Shown here in pieces: positions 1-14,393 of a DNA stretch of 64,000 nucleotides. The stretch covers positions 18,064,001 through 18,128,000 of the forward strand of contig NC_134373.1 of NCBI RefSeq assembly GCF_035582795.1, written 5' to 3'. A program made the translations under genes and the position numbers. A model generated the notes under the pieces. That model was not told the DNA's origin. It saw only the letters and a list, made by a program, of their open reading frames with translations, and did no database searches. The DNA is from Mycteria americana. Lineage: Eukaryota; Chordata; Aves; Ciconiiformes; Ciconiidae. Each line of letters opens with the position of its first letter. Within the stretch, counting starts at the first letter, position 1.

Positions 1-1
1 A

Positions 2-3000
2 TGGCTACCTCCACTGGATGACGGAGGAGCAAAGATTGACCATTACGTCGTTGAAAAACGTGAAACCAGTAGATTGGCATGGACAGCTGTAGCCACAGAA
101 GTTCCATTAACTAAACTGAAGGTTACTAAGCTGTTGAAGGGCAATGAGTACGTGTTCCGTGTTATGGCTGTTAACAAATACGGAATTGGTGAGCCTCTGG
201 AATCAGAGCCCGTTCTTGCAGTAAATCCATATGTGCCACCTGATCCACCTAAAACACCTGAAGTTACAGCAATTACAAAAGATTCTATGATTGTCTGTTG
301 GGGCCATCCTGATTCTGATGGCGGGAGCCCAATAACTAACTATATTGTGGAACGTCGAGACAGGGCTGGTCTACGGTGGGTGAAATGTAACAAACGGGTT
401 GTTACTGACTTACGTTATAAAGTGTCTGGCCTGACAGAAGGCCATGAATATGAATACAGAGTCATGGCTGAAAATGCTGCTGGAGTCAGTGAGCCAAGCC
501 CAACCAGTCCATTCTATAAAGCTTGTGATACTGTATTTAAGCCTGGTCCCCCAGGTAATCCTCGTGTTTTGGATAGCAGCAAGTCCTCAATTACAATAGC
601 ATGGAACAAACCAATATATGATGGTGGTTCAGAGATCACAGGTTACATGGTTGAGATTGCACTACCTGAAGAAGACGAGTGGAAGATTGTAACTCCACCA
701 GTAGGTCTGAAGGCCACTTCTTTTACCATCACTGACCTGAAAGAAAATCAAGAGTATAAAATACGGATATATGCTATGAACTCTGAAGGTCTTGGAGAAC
801 CTGCTCTTGTTCCTGGAACTCCAAAAGCTGAAGAAAGAATGCTACCTCCAGAGATTGAACTTGATGCAGAACTACGTAAAGTTGTCACTATTAGAGCCTG
901 CTGTACTTTAAGGCTCTTTGTCCCAATTAAAGGAAGACCAGCGCCTGAAGTAAAATGGACAAGAGAACATGGGGAATCTTTGGATAGAGCAAGCATTGAA
1001 TCAACAAGCTCTTATACTCTACTTATTGTTGAAAATGTAAACAGATTTGATAGTGGCAAATACATACTGACAATCGAAAACAGCTCAGGTAGTAAGTCAG
1101 CATTTGTGAATGTCAGAGTTCTTGATACCCCAGGGGCACCTCAAGATTTAAAAATAAAAGAAGTTACAAAATCATCAGTTACACTCACATGGGAGCCTCC
1201 TCTCATAGATGGTGGCTCTAAAATAAAAAATTACATTGTTGAAAAGCGTGAATCAACGAGAAAAGCTTATTCAACTGTTAATGCCAATTGCCACAAGACA
1301 AGCTGGAAAGTTGATTCACTACAAGAAGGCTGCAACTACTACTTCAGAGTCCTAGCTGAAAATGAGTATGGAATAGGCCTTCCAGTTGAAACTTCAGAAT
1401 CCGTAAAAGTATCAGAAAGACCACTTCCACCAGGGAAAATAACTTTGTTGGATGTGACAAGAAATAGCGTATCCTTATCTTGGGAAAAACCTGAACATGA
1501 TGGTGGTAGCAGAATTCTGGGCTACATTGTAGAAATGCAAAGCAAAGGCAGTGAAAAGTGGTCAACTTGTGCTACAGTAAAAGTTACTGAAGCCACTGTC
1601 ACAGGATTGATCCAAGGTGAAGAATACACCTTCCGTGTTTCAGCTCAGAATGAGAAAGGTATCAGTGATCCTCGCCAGCTGGGTATACCAGTTGTTGCAA
1701 AAGATCTTGTGATTCCACCAGCTTTCAAACTACTGTTTACTACTTTCAGTGTTCTAGCGGGAGAGGACTTAAAGGTTGATGTTCCTTTTGTTGGTCGACC
1801 CAAACCAGCAGTGTTTTGGCATAAAGATAATGTGGCACTGAGGCAGACTACAAGAGTAAATGCAGAAAGTTCAGAAAATAACACAGTATTAACAATAAAA
1901 GAAGCATGCAGAGAAGATGTGGGGACATATTTAGTTAAACTTACAAACTCTGCAGGTGAAGCAACAGAGACCCTAAATATTGTTGTCCTTGACAAACCAG
2001 GACCTCCAACCGGACCAGTAAAAGTAGATGAAGTAACAGCAGATAGTATTACTATTTCCTGGGAACCACCCAAGTATGATGGTGGTAGCTCTATCAATAA
2101 TTACATTGTAGAAAAAAGAGACACTTCCACAACTACTTGGCAGATTGTGTCAGCTACTGTTGCAAGAACAACTATAAAAGCATGTCGATTAAAGACTGGC
2201 TGTGAATATCAGTTCAGAATCGCAGCTGAGAACAGATACGGGAAGAGTACCTATCTCACTTCAGAGCCAATTATAGCTCAATACCCATTTAAAGTTCCTG
2301 GTCCACCTGGAACACCTTTTGTAACAAATATCTCAAAAGACAGCATGGTGGTACAATGGAATGAACCAGTCAATGATGGTGGTAGCAAGATCATTGGATA
2401 TCACTTGGAGCGCAAAGAAAGAAACAGCATTTTGTGGGCTAAACTGAATAAAACCCCTATTCCAGATACCAAATTTAAGACAACTGGCCTTGAGGAAGGC
2501 CTTGAATATGAGTTCAGAGTTTACGCAGAAAACATAGTGGGCATTGGAAAGGCAAGTAGAGCATCTGAATGCTATACTGCACATGACCCATGTGACCCTC
2601 CAGGTCGTCCAGAACCTATAATTGTCACAAGAAGCTCAGTAACACTTCAGTGGAAGAAACCTGTATATGATGGTGGAAGTAAGATCACAGGCTATGTTGT
2701 TGAAAAGAAGGAGTTACCTGATGGTCGTTGGATGAAAGCAAGCTTTACAAATGTCATTGATACCCAATTTGAAGTAACTGGTCTAGTTGAAAACCAGAGA
2801 TATGAGTTCCGTGTTATAGCGCGAAATGCTGCAGGTGTTTTCAGTGAACCATCTGAGAGCTCAGGGGCAATTACAGCAAGAGATGAAGTAGAACCACCTC
2901 ATATCAGTATGGATCCAAAATACAAAGACACTATTGTAGTGCATGCTGGTGAGTCATTCAAGATTGACGCTGATGTTCATGGCAAACCAATACCTTCCAT

Positions 3001-6000
3001 TCAGTGGTTAAAAGGTGATCGTGAGCTGACAAACACTGCCCGTATGGAAATAAAAAGTACTGATTTTGCAACAAGCCTTAGTGTGAAGGAAGCCGTTAGA
3101 GTTGACAGTGGTCAGTATGTACTACTGGCAAAGAATGTTGCGGGTGAAAAGAAAGTTCCTGTTAATGTCAAAGTTCTTGATAGACCTGGACCACCAGAAG
3201 GACCTGTTGAGATTACCGGTGTTACTGCTGAAAAATGCATGCTGTCATGGAAACCTCCGCTACAAGATGGTGGTAGCGATATTTCACACTACGTTGTAGA
3301 AAAGAGGGAAACCAGTCGCTTGGTGTGGACAGTCGTTGATTCAAATGTGCAAACCCTAAATTGCAAAGTTACAAAACTTTTAGAAGGAAATGAATATGTT
3401 TTCCGCATCATGGCGGTAAATAAATATGGCGTTGGTGAACCTATTGAGTCTGAACCAGTAATCGCAAAGAACCCATTTGTAGTGCCACTTCCACCGAAGG
3501 CACCAGAAGTCACAGCCATTACCAAGGATTCTATGATAGTTGTATGGGAAAGGCCAGCCTCAGATGGCGGTAGTGAAATCCTAGGCTACGTCCTTGAAAA
3601 ACGAGATAAGGAAGGCATTCGCTGGACAAGATGTAACAAACGCCTGATAAGTGAACTGCGATACAGAGTGACTGGGCTTATAGAAAATCATGATTACGAG
3701 TACAAAGTTTCAGCTGAAAATGCTGCTGGTCTTAGCGAACCAAGCCCACCTTCCACTTACTACAAAGCGTGTGATCCTATTTACAAGCCAGGTCCACCCA
3801 ATAATCCTAAAGTTGTAGATGTTACAAGATCTTCAGTTTTCCTTTCATGGGGTAAACCTATCTATGATGGTGGCTCTGAAATTCAGGGATACATTGTGGA
3901 AAAATGTGATGTAAGTGACGGTGAATGGGCAATTTGTACCCCTCCAACTGGAATTAAGAATACTCACATGGAAGTAGAAAAATTAGTGGAAAAACACGAA
4001 TACAAATTCCGCATATGTGCAGTTAATAAAGCAGGAGTTGGAGAGCATGCAGATGTTCCTGGTTCTGTTATTGTGGAAGAAAAGATGGAGGCACCAGACC
4101 TTGACCTTGACATGGAATTAAGGAAGATTGTAAATGTGAGGGCAGGAGGTTCCTTAAGACTGTTTGTTCCCATCAGAGGTCGTCCAACACCTGAAGTAAA
4201 ATGGGGTAAAATGGATGGTGAGATCAGAGAGGCAGCTATTATTGATACCACTAGCAGCTTTACTTCCCTTGTTCTAGATAACGTTAACAGATTTGATACT
4301 GGAAAGTATACTCTGACTTTAGAAAACAGCAGTGGAACGAAGTCTGCCTTTGTCAGTGTAAGAGTACTGGATACCCCAAGTGCACCTGTTAATTTAAAAA
4401 TCAGAGAGATCACTAAAGACTCTGTTTCACTTTCATGGGAGCCTCCTCTCTTGGATGGTGGAGCCAAAATAAAGAATTACATTATTGAAAAGCGTGAAGC
4501 AACAAGAAAGGCATATGCAGCTGTTGTAACAAACTGCCACAAGACTTCATGGAAAGTAGATCAACTTCAGGAGGGCTGCTATTACTTCTTTAGAATCTCT
4601 GCTGAGAATGAATATGGAATTGGCCTCCCTGCAGAAACCAGTGACCCAATTAAAGTTGCTGAAGTTCCACAGCCTCCTGGGAAAATAACAGTGGATGATG
4701 TCACGAGAAACAGTGTCTCGCTAAGTTGGGCAAAACCTGAGCATGATGGTGGCAGCAAAATCATACAGTACATTGTTGAAATGCAAGCAAAGGGTAGTGA
4801 GAAGTGGTCAGAGTGTGCTCGTGTAAAAACACTTGAAGCGGTTATTACCAACCTAACTCAAGGAGAAGAATATCTTTTTAGAGTAATGGCTGTAAATGAA
4901 AAGGGTAAGAGTGATCCTAGAGCACTTGCAGTTCCAATAGTTGCCAAAGACCTGGTGATTGAACCTGATGTAAGACCTGCTTTTCACAGTTATAGTATCC
5001 AAGTGGGACAAGATCTGAAAGTAGAAGTACCAATTGCAGGTCGACCAAAACCAACTGTTACCTGGCTAAAAGATGGCCAGCCACTAAGGCAGACGACAAG
5101 AGTCAATGTTAGTGATTTGACTGATCTCACTATATTGAATATTAAAGAAACTAGCAAAGAAGACAGTGGCACTTATGAAATCACTGTGGCTAATGTTGTT
5201 GGGCAAAAATCTGCCTCTGTTGAAATTATAACTCTAGACAAACCTGACCCTCCGGTAGGACCTGTGAAGTTTGATGAAATAAGTGCAGAAAGTATTACCC
5301 TATCATGGAATCCCCCAGCGTACACAGGCGGCTGCCAAATCACCAACTATGTTGTCCACAAGAGAGATACAACAACCACTGTATGGGAAACAGTTTCAGC
5401 TACTGTTGCAAGAACTACACTGAAGGTGACTAAACTGAAAACTGGTTCAGAATACCAGTTCAGAATATTTGCCGAGAACAGGTACGGGCAGAGCTTTGCA
5501 TTGGAATCTGCGCCAGTTGTAGCACAGTACCCCTACAAGGAACCAGGACCTCCTGGCACACCATTTGTTACAACGATTACGAAAGACTCCATGGTTGTAC
5601 AGTGGCATGAACCAATAAATGATGGTGGCAGTAGAGTGTTGGGCTACCATCTCGAGAGAAAGGAGAAAAACAGCATTTTATGGGCTAAAGTGAACAAGAC
5701 TATTATTCAGGACACAAGTTTTAAGACAACTAACCTCGAAGAAGGAATTGAATATGAGTTTCGAGTTTCTGCAGAAAATATTGTTGGTGTAGGCAAAACA
5801 AGTAAAGTTTCTGAGTGCTATGTAGCTCGTGACCCATGTGATCCTCCAGGTTGCCCAGAAGCTATAATAATAAAAAGAAGCTCTATTACTCTACAGTGGA
5901 CCAAACCAGAATATGATGGTGGAAGTAAGATTACTGGTTATATTGTGGAGAAACGTGACTTACCAGATGGTCGCTGGATGAAAGCTAGCTTCACAAATAT

Positions 6001-9000
6001 CATTGAAACTCAGTTCACTGTAACAGGGCTTACTGAAGACCAAAGATACGAATTCAGAGTAATTGCAAAGAATGCTGCAGGTGCAATAAGCAAACCTTCT
6101 GACAGTACAGGACCAATAACAGCAAGGGATGAAGTTGAACTTCCACGAATTTCAATGGATCCAAAGTACAAAGACACAATTGTTGTAAATGCTGGTGAAA
6201 CATTCAGACTTGAGGCTGACGTTCATGGAAAGCCACTACCAACCATTAAGTGGTACAAAGGAGATAAAGAGCTTGAGGAAACTGCTAGATATGAAATAAG
6301 GAACACAGATTTCAGTGCATTAATAATTGTAAAAGATGCTATTAGAGTTGATGGTGGACAGTACATTTTAGAAGCCTCTAATGTTGCAGGAACAAAGACA
6401 GTACCAGTAAACGTAAAAGTCCTGGACAGGCCAGGACCTCCACAGGGCCCAGTCCAAGTGACAGGAGTTACAGCTGAAAAATGTGCACTGGCATGGGCTC
6501 CTCCTCTTCATGATGGTGGCAGTGATATTTCTCATTATATTGTAGAGAAGAGAGAAACTAGTCGCCTAGCATGGACTGTTGTTGCTTCAGAGGTTTTACC
6601 TACAATGCTGAAAGTAACAAAACTCTTGGAAGGAAATGAATATGTTTTCCGTATTATGGCAGTTAACAAATACGGGGTTGGTGAGCCATTAGAATCTGTG
6701 CCAGTAATGATGAAAAATCCATTTGTGGTTCCTGGACCACCAAAGGCCTTGGAAATTACCAACATCACAAAGGATTCTATGACTGTCTGCTGGAGCCGGC
6801 CAGATAGTGATGGAGGTAGTGAAATCATAGGTTACATTGTAGAAAAGAGAGACCGAGCGGGCATCAGATGGATCAAATGCAATAAACGCCGAATTACAGA
6901 TTTGCGATTGAGAGTTACGGGATTAACAGAGGATCATGAATATGAATTCAGAGTTTCTGCTGAAAATGCTGCTGGAATGGGTGAACCAAGCCAAGTTTCT
7001 CCTTACTTTAAAGCTTGTGACCCCATGTTCAAGCCTGGCCCACCTACAAACGCCCATGTTGTGGATACCACCAAAAGTTCAGTTACACTTGGTTGGAGTA
7101 AACCTATTTATGATGGTGGTTGTGAAATCCAGGGATACCTTGTAGAAATCTGTAAAGCAGATGAAGATGAATGGTCACTTGTCACTCCACAGACAGGTGT
7201 ACGTGCCACTCGATTTGAAATCAAAAAGCTTACTGAACATCAAGAATATAAACTACGAGTGTGTGCCCTCAACAAGGTTGGTGTAGGAGAGGCTGCATCA
7301 GTTCCTGGTACTGTTAAACCAGAAGACAAACTTGAAGCTCCAGAACTTGATATTGATTCAGAGCTAAGGAAAGGGATAGTGGTTAGAGCTGGTGGGTCTG
7401 CTAGGATTCACATACCATTCAGGGGACGACCAACACCTGACATCATGTGGTCTCGAGAAGAAGGTGAATTCACAGAAAAAGTTCAGATTGATAAAGGCAT
7501 AAACTACACACAACTTTCAATTGACAACTGTGATAGAAATGATGCTGGAAAGTACATTCTTAAGTTGGAGAACAGCAGTGGCTCTAAATCTGCATTTGTT
7601 ACAGTAAAAGTCTTGGACACACCAGGACCACCACAAAACTTAGTGGTAAAGGATATAAAGAAGGATTCTGCTGTATTATCTTGGGAACCACCCATTATCG
7701 ATGGTGGTGCAAAGGTAAAGAACTATGTAATAGACAAGCGTGAGTCAACCAGGAAGGCATTTGCAAACGTAAGTGCTAAGTGTGGCAAGACAAGTTTTAA
7801 AGTTGAAAATCTTACAGAAGGAGCAATTTATTACTTCAGAGTTATGGCTGAAAATGAATTTGGAATTGGTGTTCCAGCTGAAACCACAGATGCTGTCAAA
7901 GCCTCAGAGCCACCTCTGCCTCCTGGGAAAGTAACACTCACCGATGTGACTCAGAGAAGTGCATCACTTACATGGGAAAAACCTGAACATGACGGAGGTA
8001 GCAGAATTTTGGGATACATTGTTGAAATGCTGCCTAAAGGAACAGAAAAATGGAGCGTTGTTAGCGAGACCAAAACATGCAATGCAGTTGTGTCTGGTTT
8101 GAGTCCAGGACAGGAATATCAATTTCATGTGATTGCCTACAATGAAAAAGGGAAAAGCGATCCCAGAGCACTTGGAATTCCTGTGATAGCTAAAGACTTG
8201 ACAATTGAGCCAAGTTTCAAACTGATGTTTAATACATACAGTGTACAGGCTGGAGAAGATCTGAAGGTAGAAGTACCATTTATAGGTAGACCCAAACCTA
8301 CTATTACTTGGACAAAAGATGAGCAGCCACTGAAACAGACAACCAGATTACATATTCAGGATACATCAACATCAACTATCTTACATATTAAAGAAAGCAA
8401 CAAGGAAGACTTTGGTAAATATACAGTAACAGCAACAAACACAGCAGGTACAGCAACAGAGCACCTGAGCATAATTGTACTGGAAAAGCCTGGCCCACCA
8501 CGAGGACCTGTCCGCTTTGATGAAGTTAGCGCAGACTTTGTTGTTTTATCATGGGATCCACCTGATTATACTGGTGGCTGTCAGATAAGCAACTATATAG
8601 TAGAAAAGCGTGACACAAGCACTACCACATGGAACATTGTCTCAGCAACTGTCGCAAGAACAACTATCAAAGCAACAAAGCTTAAAACAGGTTCTGAATA
8701 CCAGTTCAGGATTTCTGCTGAAAATAGATATGGGAAGAGCTCTCCTTTGGATTCTAAACCAGTTGTTGTGCAATACCCCTACAAGGTACCTGGGCCACCT
8801 GGAACCCCATTTGTAACAGCAGCTTCCAAGGACCATATGATCGTACAATGGCATGAACCAGTTAATGATGGAGGAAGCAAAGTTCTTGGCTACCATCTTG
8901 AACGTAAAGATAAGAACAGCATTCTTTGGACAAAACAGAACAAGTCACTCATTGCAGACACCAAATATAAAACAGATGGCCTTGAAGAAGGTCTTGAATA

Positions 9001-12000
9001 TGAGTTCAGAGTTTCTGCTGAAAACATTGTTGGCATTGGCAAAGTCAGCAAAGTATCAGAATTGTATGTTGCCCGAGATCCTTGTGACCCACCTGGCCGC
9101 CCAGAGGCCATTCTTGTTACCAGAAATAATATCACACTGAAGTGGAAAAAACCAGAATATGATGGTGGAAGCAAAATAACTGGATATATTGTAGAAAAGA
9201 AAGAACTACCAGATGGTCGCTGGATGAAAGCCAGCTTTACAAATGTGTTGGAAACAGAATTTACAGTCAGTGGTCTTGTTGAAGACCAACGATATGAATT
9301 TAGAGTAATTGCAAGAAATGCAGCAGGTTGCTTGAGTGAACCATCAGAAAGTACAGGGCCCATTACTGCCAGAGATGAAATAGAAGCACCAGGGGCTTCA
9401 CTGGATCCTAAATACAAAGATGTCATTGTTGTTCATGCTGGAGAAACCTTTGTTCTTGAAGCTGATATCCATGGCAAACCTATTCCTGACATTACATGGT
9501 CAAAAGATGGTAAAGACCTTGAAGAAGCAACTGCAAGAATGGAAATTAAATCTACCATTCAGAAAACAACTCTTACTGTCAAAGACTGTATCAGAGTAGA
9601 CGGAGGTCACTATACTCTTAACCTCAGGAATGTTGGTGGCACAAAATCTATACCAATCACTGTAAAAGTGCTTGACAGGCCAGGACCTCCAGAAGGACCT
9701 TTGAAGGTTACAGGTGTCACTGCAGAAAAATGCTACTTGGCATGGGCTCCGCCTTTACATGACGGTGGTTCTAGTATCTCACATTATATCATTGAGAAGA
9801 GAGAGACAAGCAGGCTTTCGTGGACACAAGTAGCAACAGACGTGCAGGCTCTTAACCACAAAGTAACCAGACTCCTTGCTGGCAATGAGTACATTTTCCG
9901 TGTAATGGCAGTGAACAAATATGGAACTGGAGAACCCTTGGAATCTGAGCCAATTGTGGCTCGTAATCCATACAAACCCCCTGGTCCTCCTTCAACACCT
10001 GAAGTTTCAGTAATCACAAAAGATTCTATGGTGGTAACATGGGGTCGCCCAGAAGACAATGGGGGAGCTGAAATTGAAGGTTACATACTCGAAAAACGAG
10101 ACAAAGATGGTATCCGGTGGACCAAATGCAATAAGAAAAGGCTGACGGACTTGCGATTCAGAGTAACGGGTCTTACCGATGGGCATTTCTATGAATTTAG
10201 AGTTTCTGCTGAAAATGCTGCAGGGGTAGGGGAACCCAGTGAGCCATCCATTTTCTATCGTGCTTGTGATGTATTATATCCACCAGGTCCACCAAGCAAT
10301 CCAAAGGTTACAGACACTTCCAGGTCATCAGTTTCCCTTGCCTGGAGTAAGCCCATTTATGATGGCGGTGCTCCAGTTAAGGGATATGTAGTAGAAGTAA
10401 AAGAAGCTGCTGCTGATGAATGGACTACCTGCACCCCACCCACAGGCCTACAAGCAAAACAGTTCACAGTAACAAAACTTAAAGAGAACCAGGAGTATAA
10501 CTTCCGCATCTGTGCCATCAACTCAGAAGGAGTAGGAGAACCTGCTACTATACCTGGTACAGTCATAGCAGCGGACAAGATTGAACCTCCTGAAATTGAA
10601 CTTGATGCAGATCTCAGAAAAGTAGTCACTGTACGTGCTAGTGGTACATTACGCCTGTTTGTTACCATCAAAGGAAGACCTGAACCTGAAGTTAAATGGG
10701 AGAAAGCAGAAGGAACAATTAGTGAGCGAGCTCAGATTGAGGTCACCAGTTCCTATACAATGCTGGTCATTGACAATGTGAATAGATTTGATAGTGGTAG
10801 ATACAATCTTACTTTAGAGAACAACAGTGGCAAAAAATCAGCTTTTGTAAATGTCAGAGTGCTTGATACACCTAGTGCACCTATAAACCTGACAATCAGA
10901 GAAGTGAAGAAAGACTTTGTAACATTAGCCTGGGAACCGCCACTTATTGATGGTGGAGCTAAAATTACCAACTATGTAGTTGAAAAGCGAGAATCCACAA
11001 GAAAGGCATATGCCACAATTACAAACAACTGCACTAAGAATTCCTTCAAAATTACTCAACTACAAGAAGGATGTAGTTATTACTTCCGTGTTCTAGCTGT
11101 AAATGAATATGGGGTTGGATTACCAGCAGAAACACCTGACCCAATTAAGGTTTCTGAACCACCTTCTCCACCTGCAAAGGTCGTTCTTGTTGATGTGACT
11201 CGCAACTCTGCTTCAATTAAATGGGAAAAGCCAGAGAGCGATGGTGGCAGTAAAATTACTGGTTATATAGTAGAAATGCAAACTAAAGGAAGTATAAAAT
11301 GGAGTGCATGTACACAGGTGAAAACATTAGAAGCAACAATAACAGGCTTAAGTATGGGAGAAGAGTACAGCTTCAGAGTGATTGCTGTTAATGAAAAAGG
11401 AAAAAGTGATCCAAGGGAACTTGGTGTCCCAGTCATTGCAAAGGATATTGAAATCCAGCCATCTGCTGAACTCCTCTTCAACACATTCACTGTGAAAGCT
11501 GGAGATGATCTTAAGATTGATGTGCCATTCAGAGGGCGACCTCTTCCAACCGTTAGCTGGAAGAAGGATGGGAATCCCTTAAAAGAGACAACCAGGGTAA
11601 ATGTTCAGACATCAAAGACTTCAACTTCACTGTCCATCAAGGAAGCTTCAAATGAAGATTTGGGACATTATGAATTACATCTTTCAAATACTGCCGGATC
11701 AACAACAGCTTCTTTAACTGTAGTTGTCCTTGACAGACCAGGACCACCAACTGATGTGCATATTGATGAAGTTAGTGCTGATAGTGTAACTCTGTCTTGG
11801 AAACCTCCAGCATATGACGGTGGGTGCCATATTAGCAATTACATTGTGGAGAAGCGAGAAACTACCACAACAACATGGGATGTAGTATCTGCAGCAGTTG
11901 CAAGGACATCAGTTAAAGTATCTCGACTCACCACTGGCTCTGAATATCAGTTCCGTATTTGTGCAGAAAACCGCTACGGGAAAAGCACTTACACTAATTC

Positions 12001-14393
12001 TCCTTCTGTTGTGGCAGAGTATCCATTTAAGCCTCCGGGACCACCTGGAACTCCTCATGTGACACATGCAACTAAAGTTTTCATGATTGTAACTTGGCAG
12101 GTACCAGTTAATGATGGAGGTAGCAGAGTACTAGGATATCACTTGGAGCGTAAAGAAAGAAGCAGCATTCTCTGGACAAAAGTCAACAAGAGCCTTATAC
12201 CTGATACGCAAATGAAAGTTACAGGTCTTGATGAAGGACTGCTGTATGAATATCGTGTGTATGCTGAAAACATTGCTGGAATAGGCAAATGCAGTAAATC
12301 ATGTGAACCAGTTGCTGCAAGAGATCCATGTGATCCTCCTGGTCAACCAGAAGTTACTAATATTACAAGAACATCTGTCTCACTGAAATGGACTAAACCA
12401 GAATACGATGGTGGAGCTAAAGTAACGGGATATATTGTTGAACGCAGAGAGATACCAGATGGTCGCTGGCTAAAGTGTAATTTTACTAATGTGCAAGAAA
12501 CATACTTTGATGTAGGTGGACTTACAGAAGACCAGAGATATGAATTCCGTGTGATTGCAAAGAACGCTGCTGGACTCTTCAGTCAGCCATCTGAATCAAC
12601 TGGACCTGTGACTGTAAAAGATGATGTAGAGGCTCCAAGAATTATGATGGATGCCAAATTCAGGGATGTTGTAGTTGTGAAAGCTGGAGAAGTGTTTAAA
12701 GTCAATGCTGATATTGCAGGGCGGCCAATACCAGTGATTTCATGGACAAAGGATGGCAAGGAGCTTGAAGGAAAAGCTAGAGTTGAAATAGCCTCAACAG
12801 ATCACACTACTGCAATAACCATTAAGGACTGTATCCGAAGTGATTCAGGACAGTATGTACTAACATTACAAAATGTTGCAGGAACAAGATCTTTGGCAAT
12901 TAATTGCAAAGTACTTGATAGACCTGGCCCACCTGCAGGCCCATTAGAAATAAATGGCCTTACTGCTGAAAAGTGCCATTTATCATGGGGACCCCCTCAG
13001 GAAAATGGTGGTGCAGATATTGATTACTACATTGTAGAAAAACGTGAGACCAGCAGAATTGCATGGACACTTTGTGAAGGAGAGCTTAGAACAACATCCT
13101 GTAAAGTGACAAAACTACTGAAGGGTAACGAGTATATTTTCAGAGTGATGGGAGTTAACAAATATGGCACTGGTGAGCCTCTAGAAAGTGTTGCTGTCAA
13201 AGCCCTAGACCCATTTACAGTTCCAAGTCCACCTACATCTTTAGAGATCACCAGTGTGAGCAAAGATTCGATAACTCTGTGCTGGGCAAGACCTGAGTCT
13301 GATGGAGGCAATGAGATCTCTGGCTATGTAATTGAAAGGCGTGAGAAAACTAGCCTAAGATGGATTCGTGTAAACAAAAAGCCAGTTTATGATTTAAGAG
13401 TGAAATCATCTGGTCTCCGTGAAGGATGTGAATATGAATTCCGGGTTTACGCAGAAAATGCTGCTGGCCTCAGTCTTCCAAGTGAAACCACACCATTGAT
13501 TCGGGCAGAAGATCCCATCTTCTTGCCATCTCCTCCATCTAAACCTAAGATTATGGATTCTACAAGGTCAAATATCACAATTGGGTGGACGAAGCCACTG
13601 TTTGATGGAGGTGCTCCAGTAACGGGATACACAGTTGAATACAAGAAAACTGATGAAACCGACTGGACAACTGCTATTCAGAACTTAAGAGGCACAGAAT
13701 ACACCATAACTGGATTAGTATCAGGCTCTGAGTATGTCTTTAGAGTGAAATCCATTAACAAAATGGGTGTCAGTGAACCAAGTGATGTCTCGGAACCTCA
13801 GGTGGCAAAAGAAAGAGAAGAAGAACCTGCCTTTGATATTGACAGTGAAATGAGGAAGACTTTAATTGTAAAGGCTGGTGGATCATTCACAATGACTGTT
13901 CCTTTCAGAGGCAAACCAGTCCCAAATGTAACATGGAACAAACCAGACATTGATCTCCGTACACGAGCAAGCATTGATACTTCAGATACTTGCACATCTC
14001 TTACTATTGAAAAAGCAACAAGAAACGATTCTGGAAAATACACGTTAACATTGCAAAACATCCTGAACACTGCTACCTTGACTTTAATTGTCAAAGTTCT
14101 TGATACCCCTGGCCCACCATCTAATATTGCAGCAAAAGACATAACTAAAGAATCTGCTGTGTTATCTTGGGATGTTCCTGAAAATGATGGTGGAGCACCT
14201 GTAAAGAACTATGTAATTGAAAAACGAGAAGCTAGCAAAAAAGCATGGGTCACTGTGACAAACAATTGTCATCGCCTGTCCTACAAAGTGACTGGCTTGC
14301 AAGAAGGCGCCATTTACTACTTCCGGGTTTCTGGAGAAAATGAGTATGGTGTTGGAGTGCCTTCTGAGACCAAGGAGGGGACAAAAATAACAG
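2..14393 (+). CDS. TTN: Titin giant A-band exon (5' end outside window)
   Basis: One uninterrupted frame of more than 14.39 kb, ending at donor cag|gtatgt. I count 36 Fn3 domains (DGG-type loop after a conserved W-x-P; hallmark Y-x-V-E-K-R strand) and 13 Ig domains (openings such as PPEIELDAELRK, and the G-R-P-x-P-x-V-x-W core). The order is Fn-Fn-Fn-Ig-Fn-Fn-Ig-Fn-Fn-Fn-Ig, repeated, which is the C-zone super-repeat that sets the roughly 43-nm spacing of myosin-binding protein C. The exon corresponds to the known ~17-kb exon of vertebrate titin, the largest coding exon known in human. It ends in phase 1 after an Fn3 domain. Confidence 0.97.

Noticed and set aside
748-14142. Many minus-strand open frames of 60-180 codons opposite titin exons
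   Set aside because: They are shadows of the titin frame, do not resemble any protein and have no splice or promoter context. An antisense TTN transcript may exist but cannot be seen from sequence.
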